Notes: generated from the sequence alone by a model not told the origin. A stretch of 64,000 nt of DNA from Wolbachia endosymbiont of Aedes albopictus (GCF_024804185.1 NZ_CP101657.1:496001-560000); one strand, 5' to 3'. Shown: positions 49,410 through 59,086, counted from the stretch's first letter. Numbers and translations are program-made.

Positions 49410-50840
49410 CTAGATTCTTCTTTTCTTATGAGACCCAAAAATACCACTCACACTAGGAGCTTCAAACTCAGACTGTGGGCCATCATCAAGTGGCAAAGAT
49501 ACCTTAGATTGAGACCGCAAATTATTCCAAGGACCATCACCTACAGAAGGTAAAGTTACCTTCTCTAACTGAAGAAATAACTCTTCTGCAAACTTGCCGT
49601 AATCTACACCTTTCTTCTTTCCTTCCCTACCACATATTCTAAGGTTTTCTATCATGACTTCTTTAAAAAGGTCAAACTTTTCAGGAAAGCAACTTTTAGC
49701 AAATGATATTATATCTAATATTTCTTCTTTCTCTATTTCCCTATCGGGCTTACAAACATCTTCTCGTTTCCAATTAATGATTAATCCCCCAAGTACACTC
49801 TTTATAGGAACTGTATAATTAGAAGTATTAACAGAGGTCTCTCTGTATTCAGTAAAGCGTTCACATTTCCAAATCTCCATAATAAGGGATCTAGCTTGAA
49901 CACTTAACTCAGGATTTTTCAACATCACATTTGAAAGTGAATAAAGAAAAAGTTCATAGTCTCGCTGTGAGAATATCTTGTCCGAACAGTCTCCTCCTGC
50001 TGAAACGCCTTTATAACACCAGCACTGTACCAAATCATGAACCGTATCAAAAAAACATGACTCTATTAATTCAGCAAGAAGGGAATATACTCCCTTATCT
50101 TTCCGCAGCAATTTCTGTAAAAGAGTATCTTTATCGACTATCTTATTTATACAAAAATCTAAAATAGGAGCATCTTTCTCAACAGATTGAGGACGAGAAA
50201 GAGCAATAATAGCTTCTGTAAGTTTCTTTTCCTTATCTTCTTCTTTTAAATGATTATAAAAATACTCTACCCCTTCGCTCCATTCAAGTTTTACAGCACT
50301 GTCAAAACCTTCTGACGCGTTACTTGGTTGCTTTAATCCCCCAGATTCTCTATCGATCCAGAAACTTAATACAGGATCTTCCCTTTTCATACCGTTCAAC
50401 AGTGAGTTTCTTATGTATATGTCAGTTACAGGGTTACCATAACCATCAACTGCATTCGAGGAAAAACTACCTTTGTAAGATTCAAACTGCTCTTGAAAGA
50501 GATGGTGAATTTTATCTACTACGCAATACCTACAAGCTATATCATATTCTGAAAGTGGATTATCTATTTCACCTATTTTTTCTTCAGTAAACCTTTGACC
50601 TAAAGCAGCATTATTTAATCTTATACCTGACCAGCAGTCTTCATCTTGGAACACTTCATGCAAAAACCTCAGCTTATCATCTTTAAAGTATTTTATGTGC
50701 TCCATAAAGTTATCTTGAAGGACTCCCACCCATCTCTTGATAGCTGACTTTCTCCCGGCAGCAACTGTTGGATCTGGATGTTTAACAGCTTCCTGTAATT
50801 TTTTGGACATCGTAGCCCGAAGCTCTTTCTGTGTTGGCAT
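49410..50840 (-). CDS. cidA: Cytoplasmic incompatibility rescue factor CidA (CifA type I)
   Basis: 476 residues, very near the 474 reported for wMel CifA. The start MPTQKELRATMSKKLQEAVK at 50840 follows a strong 'aggaggggtta' Shine-Dalgarno. Entirely helical-looking, no enzyme motif is evident to me. The C-terminus PSVSGIFGSHKKRRI ends in a basic KKRR patch that could act as a nuclear localisation signal. CifA binds CifB and rescues CI when supplied by the mother. First gene of a two-gene operon with cidB. Both look intact, so the strain may induce and rescue CI. Confidence 0.95.
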   Translation of the reverse strand: MPTQKELRATMSKKLQEAVKHPDPTVAAGRKSAIKRWVGVLQDNFMEHIKYFKDDKLRFLHEVFQDEDCWSGIRLNNAALGQRFTEEKIGEIDNPLSEYDIACRYCVVDKIHHLFQEQFESYKGSFSSNAVDGYGNPVTDIYIRNSLLNGMKREDPVLSFWIDRESGGLKQPSNASEGFDSAVKLEWSEGVEYFYNHLKEEDKEKKLTEAIIALSRPQSVEKDAPILDFCINKIVDKDTLLQKLLRKDKGVYSLLAELIESCFFDTVHDLVQCWCYKGVSAGGDCSDKIFSQRDYELFLYSLSNVMLKNPELSVQARSLIMEIWKCERFTEYRETSVNTSNYTVPIKSVLGGLIINWKREDVCKPDREIEKEEILDIISFAKSCFPEKFDLFKEVMIENLRICGREGKKKGVDYGKFAEELFLQLEKVTLPSVGDGPWNNLRSQSKVSLPLDDGPQSEFEAPSVSGIFGSHKKRRI

Positions 50841-50875
50841 TAACCCCTCCTATTAAGTATTTATATAAAAAAGGC

Positions 50876-50903
50876 ATTGTACAGATATTAGAATGGATTG
50901 CAA
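50876..50903 (-). promoter_or_regulatory. Candidate promoter of cidA-cidB
   Basis: On the minus strand, TTGCAA (50898-50903), 16-bp spacer, TACAAT (50876-50881), then about 35 bases to the ATG at 50840. Four of six bases agree with consensus in the -35 box, five of six in the -10. Confidence 0.45.
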
Positions 50904-50940
50904 TATCTAGAATAAAGGGTTTAATAAAAAAACGTTATGG

Positions 50941-51583
50941 CTAAAACTTCTTTTCTTGAATTTTCTCAATATAATCAACAGAAAGACCAGTAGTTTGAGT
51001 TATAATGTCAATAGAAACTCCTGCTTTAAGTAGATTCCTTGCGACCTCAATTTTCTCTGCTTCTCTGCCTTTTTCATGACCGATTTGGATGCCTTCATGA
51101 AGTTTTTCTTCAAGGGTAGATAAATAATCATCGGTACGTTTCTTAGCTTGATCATATGCAAAACGTTCTTCTTTACTCCAATTATATTGATTTAACTCAT
51201 CATAAGCCCTGCCAATAATTACATCACTACCTATTATTTTTTTTTAGATCCTCTTCGCTCGTTTCATCCGCGTGCTTAAAAAAATAGATCCATTTTTCAA
51301 CAATATTTTCTAATTGATCTTCTTTTGTCTTATTAAACTTTGGTAGCTCTATGAAAGTGAAACTAAAGTCTTTGAGATCATGTTCAAAGGTCATCTTATC
51401 AAAAGTAACGTGATCAGACTTATAAGCCAGCTTATTAGGAAATAGGATAAAATCAGCAATAGCAATAAAGATAACCCCTTTAAGATCATGATACTGGTCA
51501 CCTACATCAGCTTGACTTGAATAAGCTTTGGCAGCGTAGTATTGGGCACATACTGTAATTGCGATTGAATGATGGAGAGACAT
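50941..51583 (-). pseudogene. Rpn-family nuclease remnant upstream of cidA
   Basis: Two frames. 51583-51227 carries AQYYAAKAYSSQADVGDQYH and FIELPKFNKTKEDQLENIVE; a shift at the run of T/A near 51237-51245 leads to a second frame, AYDELNQYNWSKEERFAYDQ, ending VDYIEKIQEKKF with stop at 50941. It aligns with the intact Rpn at 26.0 kb, but the N-terminal third with the nuclease motif is lost. Separates cidA from the transposase at 51.7 kb. Confidence 0.85.
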
Positions 51584-51661
51584 ACTCCATTATTTTATCA
51601 CGAAGTAACGAATTCAGTAGAATAAGTTCTTCAAAAATAATTTAAACTTTTACAGTAGGTC

Positions 51662-52636
51662 ATGAAATATTATAGCGGATTAGATGTCTCACTCAAAGAA
51701 ACTTTCATCAGTATCGTTGATGAGAAAGGAAAAATTGTTAAGGAAGAGGTTGTTATAAGCGAAAGTAAGGCAATAGCAGAGTATTTGCTTAGCCAAGGCA
51801 AAAAATACGAATCCATAGGAATAGAAAGTGGACAGTTGTCAATATCAATGTGCAAAGAGTTAAGGAGTTTTGGATTACCAGTAATTTGTGTAGATGCAAG
51901 GCATATGGCAGCAGCGTTGTCTGCAAGAATCAATAAGAATGATAAAAACGATGCGAGGGGTATAGCACAAATGATGAGGGCTGGGTTGTACAAAGAAGTG
52001 TTAGTAAAATCAGATGAGTCTTGTCAAATTAAAATAGCGCTTGGAAGCAGAAGACAGCTAATGTGTAGCAAACAGCAGGTTATTGGAACAATAAGAGGGT
52101 TGTTGAAGATACATGGAATAAAGCTCGGTAAAGGATCAAAATTTGAAACTTTTGCTTTAAGAATACAAGAGGCAATAAATAATTTGGGTGAAATCAGTAG
52201 GAGTTCAATAGAAGCATTAGTTTGCAGTTTGGAAACAATGGAAGAATCAATAAGAAAGCTTGACAAAATACTTTCGGGACAAGGCGAAAAAGATGAGGAT
52301 TGTAAATTATTAACTACTGTTCCAGGAGTTGGTATTATAGTAGCAATGACATACAAAGCTGCAATAGATGATCCACATAGGTTTGAAACATCTTATACAG
52401 TTGGAGCTTATATTGGATTAAGCCCAAGACAGTACGCTTCTGGTGAGATTGATCGACACGGAAGTATATCAAAAATGGGTCCAGTGGAATGTAGGAATAT
52501 GTTGTATGAAGCTGCACAAGTCTTACTGATAAAATGTAAAAGAACATTTAAATTGAGAAGCTGGGGTTGCAAAAAAGAAGGTTATGAAGAAAGCAATTAT
52601 TGCTATAGCAAGAAAATTATCTGTAATTATGCATAG
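51662..52636 (+). CDS. IS110-family transposase, distinct type, frameshifted near the end
   Basis: 324 residues. DEDD domain: YYSGLDVSLKETFISIVDE, IGIESGQLS, NKNDKNDARGIAQMMRAGL; C-terminal domain with TTVPGVGIIVAMTYKAAI and AYIGLSPRQYASGEIDRHG. Unlike the 17-kb elements, the main frame is open, but after an A run near 52565 the usual C-terminus (KKAIIAIARKLSVIMHRMLV) continues in another frame to 52673. The end in frame is thus out-of-register. Likely inactive or weakly active. It has a short (about 75 bp) 5' and a longer 3' non-coding flank. Confidence 0.85.
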   Translation: MKYYSGLDVSLKETFISIVDEKGKIVKEEVVISESKAIAEYLLSQGKKYESIGIESGQLSISMCKELRSFGLPVICVDARHMAAALSARINKNDKNDARGIAQMMRAGLYKEVLVKSDESCQIKIALGSRRQLMCSKQQVIGTIRGLLKIHGIKLGKGSKFETFALRIQEAINNLGEISRSSIEALVCSLETMEESIRKLDKILSGQGEKDEDCKLLTTVPGVGIIVAMTYKAAIDDPHRFETSYTVGAYIGLSPRQYASGEIDRHGSISKMGPVECRNMLYEAAQVLLIKCKRTFKLRSWGCKKEGYEESNYCYSKKIICNYA

Positions 52637-52679
52637 GATGTTGGTTAACAAAACAGAATTTTGTTATCAATAAACACTA

Positions 52680-52980
52680 AAGGAGTATAAAACAATAATT
52701 CTACTGAAAGTAAAGATAGTAATGCCGATGAAAGGGATAAGCAAGAATTTAGGTTGAAGCATAGACTTCGTGAAAGACATGTTGCCGTCCACTTCCGCCT
52801 AACAAGTATAGTGCGGCTTGGCAAATTAAAGTTTTAGCCATGTTAGACCGCGGAGAGAACCATGGAAAGCATGCTATTTTTAACTTATGTGGAATTACCG
52901 AAGATTATGGAGAAGATATGCTGTTTTGATTTGTGTGAAAATTATTGTTGACTTATGTGCAATTAGAGAACCTAAGTCAC
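52680..52980 (+). other. 3' non-coding flank of the IS110-family gene, with stem-forming segments
   Basis: No gene. Hand-visible pairs: GAAG/CTTC around 'catag' (about 52757-52770), GCCG/CGGC across 'tccacttccgcctaacaag', and CCATG/CATGG around 52838-52866. In the IS1111 subgroup of IS110, the guide RNA lies in this place. No guide matches could be checked because the ends are not defined. Confidence 0.35.
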
Positions 52981-53049
52981 TTTAGCTATAGATTTACTTT
53001 TTGAGTTATTTTGTTAACATTAATTATTACACCAAATCAATTGCACAAA

Positions 53050-53616
53050 ATGAAAAAGGTGAAACTTGGGATACTAATTTCAGGCAGGGGATCAAATATG
53101 CAGGCCTTGATAGAGGCATGTCAAAATCGTAATTTTCCTGCAGAAGTTGTGTGCGCTATCACAAATAATAGCAAAGCTGCTGGCCTAAAAATAGCAGAAC
53201 AAGCAGGAGTGCCAGCGTTTATTGTTAGAGATAAACCACTTGATGCTGATAAAATTCACGAAATATTTGTTCAACATAAGGTTGATTTAATTTGCCTTGC
53301 AGGGTTTATGAGAATCCTGCAAGCTAATTTTCTCAGTAAATGGAATAACAAGGTGATAAATATTCATCCCTCTCTACTTCCGTCCTTTAAGGGCCTAAAT
53401 GCTCAAGAGCAAGCTCTAAAAGCAGGAGTAAAAATCGCAGGCTGTACTGTACATTACGTCACTCCTGAAATTGATGCTGGAGCCATAATTGCTCAAGTTG
53501 CTGTGCCAGTGTTACCAGCTGATGATATTCAAAGCCTTTCAGAACGCATTCTAGCTGAGGAGCATAAGTGTTATGTAGAAGCAGTAAGATCAATAGCAGA
53601 AAATATTAATTATTGA
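53050..53616 (+). CDS. purN: Phosphoribosylglycinamide formyltransferase
   Basis: 188 residues from ATG at 53050 (MKKVKLGILISGRGSNM); the frame from 53011 is longer but does not fit the family. Catalytic region NIHPSLLPSFKGLNAQEQAL, then GCTVHYVTPEIDAG. It formylates GAR with 10-formyl-THF in purine synthesis. The stop is 2 bp from that of the convergent peptidase gene. Confidence 0.94.
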   Translation: MKKVKLGILISGRGSNMQALIEACQNRNFPAEVVCAITNNSKAAGLKIAEQAGVPAFIVRDKPLDADKIHEIFVQHKVDLICLAGFMRILQANFLSKWNNKVINIHPSLLPSFKGLNAQEQALKAGVKIAGCTVHYVTPEIDAGAIIAQVAVPVLPADDIQSLSERILAEEHKCYVEAVRSIAENINY

Positions 53617-53618
53617 CC

Positions 53619-54929
53619 TTAAGTGTTTTTTCCAACTTCAACAAAAAATAAATTTTCTGGTTCCAGTAAAGAACTTGCCAGTTCGTTCACTTTCTCTGAT
53701 TTAACGTCATTAATGATATTCGCATAATTATTTATACGGTTAACATCACGATCATTTATTTGCATATCATCAAGCAGCATTGCTGTATTTGTGTTATTGG
53801 ACAGGAAAAGGACAAAATTATTTACCATACTAATTTTTGTATCTTTAAATAATTGTTCATCAACTCCTTCCTTTTTTATCCTGCTCAATGTATCTCTTAT
53901 TGCAGATATGGATTGACTGGCAGTAGAGCTATCAGTACTTAAACCTCCGGCTATAATATTTGCATGCGTATAGCTAGCCATAGAGGCACTAATACCATAA
54001 GTAATTCCAAGATTTTGCCTTAGCTCTTTCACCAGCACTGAATTCAGCCCCATACCACCAAGCGCATTAACCAAAACTTGAGCACTATAGTAGTCTGGAT
54101 CTTCATAAGCTATACCTTTTTGAGCAAAAAGTATCACACTTTGTGGTATATCCATAAAAATGTTTTTATTTTCTGCAGGACCAAAATCATTTTTTACAGG
54201 TATTTTTCTCACTTTTGATCTTTTTGACGGCAATTTAGATAAATATTTATCTAATAATGTAATAATTTCTTCTTTTTTTGCACAACCAGCAACACTGATA
54301 ACTATGTTATCTTTAGCAAAATTACGCTTTATGTATGTTAAAACATCATCTCTAGTAATGTTCATTATAGTGTCAAGAGTACCGTACACACTTTTTGAGT
54401 AAGGGTGTTTTTTAAACAATAACGTATTCAATTCTTCTCCAGCAACAAAAAAAGGATTTTTTTCAAGATTATTAAAATCAACTTTGGCTTTCTCGAAAAC
54501 TCTATTCAACCCTTCAGAGTCAACTTTAGGACGTATTATAGCGTCGCTTAGTAACGAAATTGCATCCTCTAAATTCTCAGACAAAGTATTTAATGAAACC
54601 CTAAATGCTTCTAAATCAGGAATAAAATTTAAACTAATCCCTTTATCTTCAAGCTTTTTCGCAAAATCTCTGGCATCATTTTTTCCTGCCCCTTCTTGAA
54701 TTATAAGAGAAGTAAACCAACCTAGTCCCTGTTTTTCCGAATTTTCATACACATAACCTGCATCTTTGAATGAGATATTTATCGAAACTTTTGGTAAGTC
54801 ATAGTTTTCAACAAATAGAAACTTAAATCCTTTACGGGTAGTGACCTCCTCTATATTTAAGTTACCACTTGCTTGTAAATTAAAGCTTAGACAGAAAAAA
54901 AGTAGAAATACAAGTTTACTTATCTTCAT
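53619..54929 (-). CDS. M16-family peptidase-like protein, non-catalytic subunit
   Basis: 436 residues with an N-terminal signal peptide (LVFLLFFCLSFNLQASG). The M16 fold is present, but the zinc motif HxxEH is replaced by LGWFTSLIIQEGAG, so it should be catalytically dead. It is paired with the active gene upstream, overlapping by 14 bp. Such active/inactive pairs form heterodimers, as in mitochondrial processing peptidase. Periplasmic. Confidence 0.9.
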   Translation of the reverse strand: MKISKLVFLLFFCLSFNLQASGNLNIEEVTTRKGFKFLFVENYDLPKVSINISFKDAGYVYENSEKQGLGWFTSLIIQEGAGKNDARDFAKKLEDKGISLNFIPDLEAFRVSLNTLSENLEDAISLLSDAIIRPKVDSEGLNRVFEKAKVDFNNLEKNPFFVAGEELNTLLFKKHPYSKSVYGTLDTIMNITRDDVLTYIKRNFAKDNIVISVAGCAKKEEIITLLDKYLSKLPSKRSKVRKIPVKNDFGPAENKNIFMDIPQSVILFAQKGIAYEDPDYYSAQVLVNALGGMGLNSVLVKELRQNLGITYGISASMASYTHANIIAGGLSTDSSTASQSISAIRDTLSRIKKEGVDEQLFKDTKISMVNNFVLFLSNNTNTAMLLDDMQINDRDVNRINNYANIINDVKSEKVNELASSLLEPENLFFVEVGKNT

Positions 54930-56256
54930 TATTACCTCCTTTTGGTAGCAAACGACCGACTAATTTATTAGCAGAAAAAATAGTACGGATTTTATTATTT
55001 ACATCCTCTAGATTGACATTATTGATTTTGCTATATGAAATATCTATTTCATCAAGTGGAATACCAAGTGCGAGGCGTGGCACATAAAACATTGCTATAT
55101 GAGTTAAGTCAGATAGATTATCAAACTGTGCTACTTTGTATCTATATTTCGAGCTTTGCAACTCCTCATCCGTTATTCCTTTAGGCATGAAGTCATTGAT
55201 AGCATTTTCTAATTCTCTTTCAACAGTGCCTAAATTAACCCCGCTTTTTGGAATGACCTGAATATCAATATAGCCATCACTAAAAGTTAAACTATTGTAA
55301 TAAGCAGATACTGATACTGCCACATCTTTATCTAAAACCAAATCTTTATACAGTTTGCTGGATTTGCCGCCACCTAAAATGTCAACCGCTAAATGAGCAG
55401 CGGAGGTTTCACTTGTGTGCTTAAATAAAGAAACACGATAACGAAAATATAAAACTGGTTCTTTTACTTCAGTGCTCTCTAAAATCACCGATAAACCTGC
55501 ATTATGCACCGGATCCTGATTTGGGTAATGTCTCATTACAGGCTTAGCTTTAATTTCGCCATATTTTTCTTCTGCTAATTTCACTACTTCATCAAGTTCC
55601 ACATCACCCACAATCAGTAATATTGCATTGCCGGGGTGATAATAGTTATCATGAAACCTCGTTATGTCATCCTGATTGTAAGTTGTGATATCGCTCTCCC
55701 AGCCAATAACAGACCTGCCATAGCCAGTACGGTAAAATGCACTATCCATTTCTTCCCATAACAAAGCGTGAGGATGATTATCAAATCTCATCTTCCTCTC
55801 TTCCAGTACAATATTTTTTTCTCTTTCTATTTTATCTTGAGTAACATTAAAATTGCCCATTCTGTCTGCTTCAACTTCCATTGCCAGTGGTAAGTCATTT
55901 TTAAGGACTAATTCGTAGTAACAGGTATATTCCTTAGTAGTAAACGCATTAAACTGGGCCCCAATGCTACTCATAGTGGCTTCTATATCTGTGAACTTCC
56001 CTGTAGTTTCAAACATTAAATGTTCAAAGTAGTGAGCCAATCCTGCTTTGCCAATCGGATCATCCATTCCCCCAACTTTGTATATTACTGCATGTAAAAC
56101 GGCTGGAATCCGATGATTAGGAACAACATAGACATCTAGTCCGTTACTGAGTTTAGCATGTTTTATGTCGTGCTCTATGCTCAAAGCCTTCAAAGAAATT
56201 GGGTAAGTAAAAAAGAGTGCAGGTAGTATAAGAAAACTAAAAAACTTATGAAGCAT
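54916..56256 (-). CDS. M16-family zinc peptidase, catalytic subunit
   Basis: 446 residues. Signal peptide (1-25), then AGLAHYFEHLMFETTGK with the inverted zinc motif H75-x-x-E78-H79, and a distal glutamate in the NIVLEERKMRFDN region. Exported zinc endopeptidase of the PqqL/YmxG type, probable partner of the following inactive protein. Substrates in the periplasm unknown. Confidence 0.92.
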   Translation of the reverse strand: MLHKFFSFLILPALFFTYPISLKALSIEHDIKHAKLSNGLDVYVVPNHRIPAVLHAVIYKVGGMDDPIGKAGLAHYFEHLMFETTGKFTDIEATMSSIGAQFNAFTTKEYTCYYELVLKNDLPLAMEVEADRMGNFNVTQDKIEREKNIVLEERKMRFDNHPHALLWEEMDSAFYRTGYGRSVIGWESDITTYNQDDITRFHDNYYHPGNAILLIVGDVELDEVVKLAEEKYGEIKAKPVMRHYPNQDPVHNAGLSVILESTEVKEPVLYFRYRVSLFKHTSETSAAHLAVDILGGGKSSKLYKDLVLDKDVAVSVSAYYNSLTFSDGYIDIQVIPKSGVNLGTVERELENAINDFMPKGITDEELQSSKYRYKVAQFDNLSDLTHIAMFYVPRLALGIPLDEIDISYSKINNVNLEDVNNKIRTIFSANKLVGRLLPKGGNNEDK

Positions 56257-56285
56257 TATTTCGACCTAATATAAAAACAATTATT

Positions 56286-56762
56286 TTATTCCTCATTTTG
56301 TTTAGAAATAAACATATCGTATATATACCACTTATATAACAATGTGAACATTCCACAAACTATAGATAAATCCGCTAAATTAAAAGCTGGCCAATACCAA
56401 TCATCAATATGAAAATATATGAAATCATATACAGCTCCCCAATAAATCCTATCAACTACGTTTCCGATTGCTCCACCAATCATCAGAGAAAACCCAAGGT
56501 AAGTTGACTGATCATCAGACTTGTATATCAAGTATGCAAGTATACCAATTATTAGTATTGAAAATGCTGAAAAAAAGAAACCGCCATGCGGTAAAGCGCT
56601 ACACATTCCAAAACTAATGCCCGAATTCCAAACTTCAACTAGCTTTATAAAGCTAGCGATCTCAATTGATTCTCCCTCATCAATCAATGAGTTTATGTAC
56701 AATTTGCTCGTTTGGTCAATCAATACTATAATTAATATAACAATTAAGCATAACTTTTTCAT
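56286..56762 (-). CDS. lspA: Lipoprotein signal peptidase (signal peptidase II)
   Basis: 158 residues, four membrane segments. Catalytic aspartates D104 in GGAIGNVVDRIYWG and D131 in FNLADLSIVCG. Cuts prolipoproteins after lipid attachment. Start overlaps the end of ribF by 4 bp. Confidence 0.95.
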   Translation of the reverse strand: MKKLCLIVILIIVLIDQTSKLYINSLIDEGESIEIASFIKLVEVWNSGISFGMCSALPHGGFFFSAFSILIIGILAYLIYKSDDQSTYLGFSLMIGGAIGNVVDRIYWGAVYDFIYFHIDDWYWPAFNLADLSIVCGMFTLLYKWYIYDMFISKQNEE

Positions 56763-57691
56763 GAATTTGCCTTTAACCTATAAACTTTAAGTATATCATA
56801 ATTTATCTGTTTTGTTAACTCCTCAATACTATGGAATTTTTTTTCTGACCTTATGAATTTTAAAAGTTGTATATTAACTTTATGATTATATACGTCTTCA
56901 TCAAAATCGAATATGTGCATTTCTATTATAGGCTTTTTCAGATCCTTAAATGTAGGTCTCATACCAATATTGACTACTCCATATAACCAATTTGGTTTAT
57001 TATAAGAAAACATCACTTTAGCGTAATATGTACCAAATTTTGGTTTTATCATGCAATCTTCTATAGGAATATTTATGGTTGGGAATCCTATTTCTCTACC
57101 TCTACACGCACCCTTTGTCACAACACCAGAAACTTGATAAGGTCTACCAAGTAATTTATTAACAATTTCTATTTCGCCCCTTTGTACATACTCTCTGATT
57201 GAAGAAGAAGAGCAAATTTTGCCGTCAATTATTAATGGCTCTAATTTAGTCAAAGAGTATCCATATGTTTCAGAATATTTCTCTAGAGTTAATATATCAC
57301 CCAATCGTTTATGACCAAAAGTGCAATTTTCTCCGACAATTATGTGTTTAGCACCATATTTATCTATTAAAATCTCACTGATAAAGTTATCGCAGCTAAC
57401 CTCGGAAAAACCTCTACTAAAATTAATAATATACAAGTAATCTATACCATAGCTGCTGATTAGTTCCTTTTTTTGTTCTTGGTCTATTAACCTAAAATTG
57501 TTTCTACCAAATAAAACAGTTGATGGGTGAGGCTCAAAAGTTAAAACTGCAGAGGGTAATCCTCTTTCTTGTGCTACCTTCTTTAGAGTGGAAATTGCAA
57601 ATTCATGTCCTAAATGAATGCCATCGAAATTTCCGAAGGTTAGTGCTATATTATTTTCTATCCCTTGCTCACAATTATAAATAATTTTCAT
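56759..57691 (-). CDS. ribF: Bifunctional riboflavin kinase / FAD synthetase
   Basis: 310 residues. FAD synthetase domain with TFGNFDGIHLGHEFAI and VGENCTFGHKRLG; C-terminal flavokinase with GRPYQVSGVVTKGACRGREI and GFPTINIP. Produces FMN and FAD. Directly upstream of lspA, a common gene pair. Confidence 0.95.
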   Translation of the reverse strand: MKIIYNCEQGIENNIALTFGNFDGIHLGHEFAISTLKKVAQERGLPSAVLTFEPHPSTVLFGRNNFRLIDQEQKKELISSYGIDYLYIINFSRGFSEVSCDNFISEILIDKYGAKHIIVGENCTFGHKRLGDILTLEKYSETYGYSLTKLEPLIIDGKICSSSSIREYVQRGEIEIVNKLLGRPYQVSGVVTKGACRGREIGFPTINIPIEDCMIKPKFGTYYAKVMFSYNKPNWLYGVVNIGMRPTFKDLKKPIIEMHIFDFDEDVYNHKVNIQLLKFIRSEKKFHSIEELTKQINYDILKVYRLKANS

Positions 57692-57759
57692 ACAATTTGA
57701 TGTTTTTACATGTTTCTTATATATAATAACTATATTTTAGTAAGCTACGGAGATAAATT

Positions 57760-58098
57760 GTGAAAAATGTTGTGATATATGTAAAGAAGGGCTGTCCATA
57801 CTGCATAAGGGCAAAGGATTTACTAGATAGAAAAGGTGTGGAATATGAAGAAATCGATGTGCTCAAAAACTCAGATCTATTTAAAGACATAAAATCAAAG
57901 TATAACGTTAGAACAGTTCCACAGATCTTTATTAACGATAAGCACATTGGGGGGTGTGACAAATTGATGGATCTTGAAAAAGAAGGAAAGTTGGATGATA
58001 TGCTAAATAATAATGACAGTTACATTGATGTCACAACCTACACAAGTAACAATGACACATATGAAGAAGGCGTTGTACTACATGATGATTTTATGTAA
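57760..58098 (+). CDS. Glutaredoxin with C-terminal extension
   Basis: 112 residues from GTG at 57760 ('acggag' upstream). Active site C12-P-Y-C15 in KKGCPYCIRAKDLL; TVPQIFINDKHIGGCDKLMD is the glutathione-binding part. After residue 85 a 27-residue acidic tail (NNNDSYIDVTTYTSNNDTYE) extends beyond ordinary glutaredoxin 3. Dithiol reductant in the cytoplasm. Confidence 0.92.
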   Translation: MKNVVIYVKKGCPYCIRAKDLLDRKGVEYEEIDVLKNSDLFKDIKSKYNVRTVPQIFINDKHIGGCDKLMDLEKEGKLDDMLNNNDSYIDVTTYTSNNDTYEEGVVLHDDFM

Positions 58099-58306
58099 CT
58101 TTTTATCTTGTTTTGTCGTGTAATACGTAAATGAAAACTAGTATGCTCACTTTAAACAATTCTTAATGAATTAAAAATACAATTCATCTAGTGAGTTTTT
58201 TTAGTGGGAAAAAATGACAAAAAATATTTCAATTATTAGCAGAAACTTAATTAGTATCTAATTAGTTAACAAACAAGATTTAGAGAATTTCATCAAGATT
58301 TTTACA

Positions 58307-59086
58307 GTGCTTGATAAACATATAGCAGCTAAAACACTTTTTACAGAAGAAGTAAGAATAGAGTATAAACAGCACAACGGCAAAGAAGTTGTTGAATTGC
58401 TAAAAGATACAGACTTTACATATCATGAGGTTGAAAATGTATTGAACCACCTGAATAAACATGGAATGAAGGTGCCCAGCAGTGTTATAGCACACACCCT
58501 TTTTGCTGCATACAATCATGCACTTGAATCTAAGAATGTAGCATTTTCTTTTTCTGAAGGCTCTCCACAATTTAACATCAGAGTGAGTAAGAACACCTTC
58601 ATAATAACTCCTATGAGTGAAGAGAATTTGGAATTGAATTCACAAAGTAGCAAGACATTAATAGAGTCGTTACAGAGCAAAAAAAATACTTATGATTGTA
58701 TAGTAGAAGAAAATACCATTAAAGTTATAGTGCATTCTGAAATACATCAAGCTATAAATTTGATTATAAAATCACTGATAAAGTCTCGCCTTTTAGAAAA
58801 AGAGGAAGAAGGAAAATTCAAAGAGAAATTGAGACAACTTGCCTTTAAAGATCAAGCTTTTGTTGAGTATTCCAGTATCAAGACCATCAGTAGATATCCA
58901 CATAATCATCCTCTGAGAAAGCATGAAAGTATTACTAAGGACATAGAAAATATTTTATGTGATTTCATAACAAATGAGAATAGCGAGTTTGCTATAGAGC
59001 GGTTAAATAAGCTGAGCTCAGCAGTTTCTCCGGATACTCCAAGAATCATCACTAAAACTATAGATAAACTTGTTAAATTTCATTAA
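58307..59086 (+). CDS. Hypothetical protein, mixed helical
   Basis: 259 residues from a GTG start. No signal peptide or membrane segment. Hydrophilic throughout, with a helical C-terminal half (HQAINLIIKSLIKSRLLEKE). No family is recognised. Separated on both sides from housekeeping genes, with repeat sequence following. Function unknown. Confidence 0.55.
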   Translation: MLDKHIAAKTLFTEEVRIEYKQHNGKEVVELLKDTDFTYHEVENVLNHLNKHGMKVPSSVIAHTLFAAYNHALESKNVAFSFSEGSPQFNIRVSKNTFIITPMSEENLELNSQSSKTLIESLQSKKNTYDCIVEENTIKVIVHSEIHQAINLIIKSLIKSRLLEKEEEGKFKEKLRQLAFKDQAFVEYSSIKTISRYPHNHPLRKHESITKDIENILCDFITNENSEFAIERLNKLSSAVSPDTPRIITKTIDKLVKFH

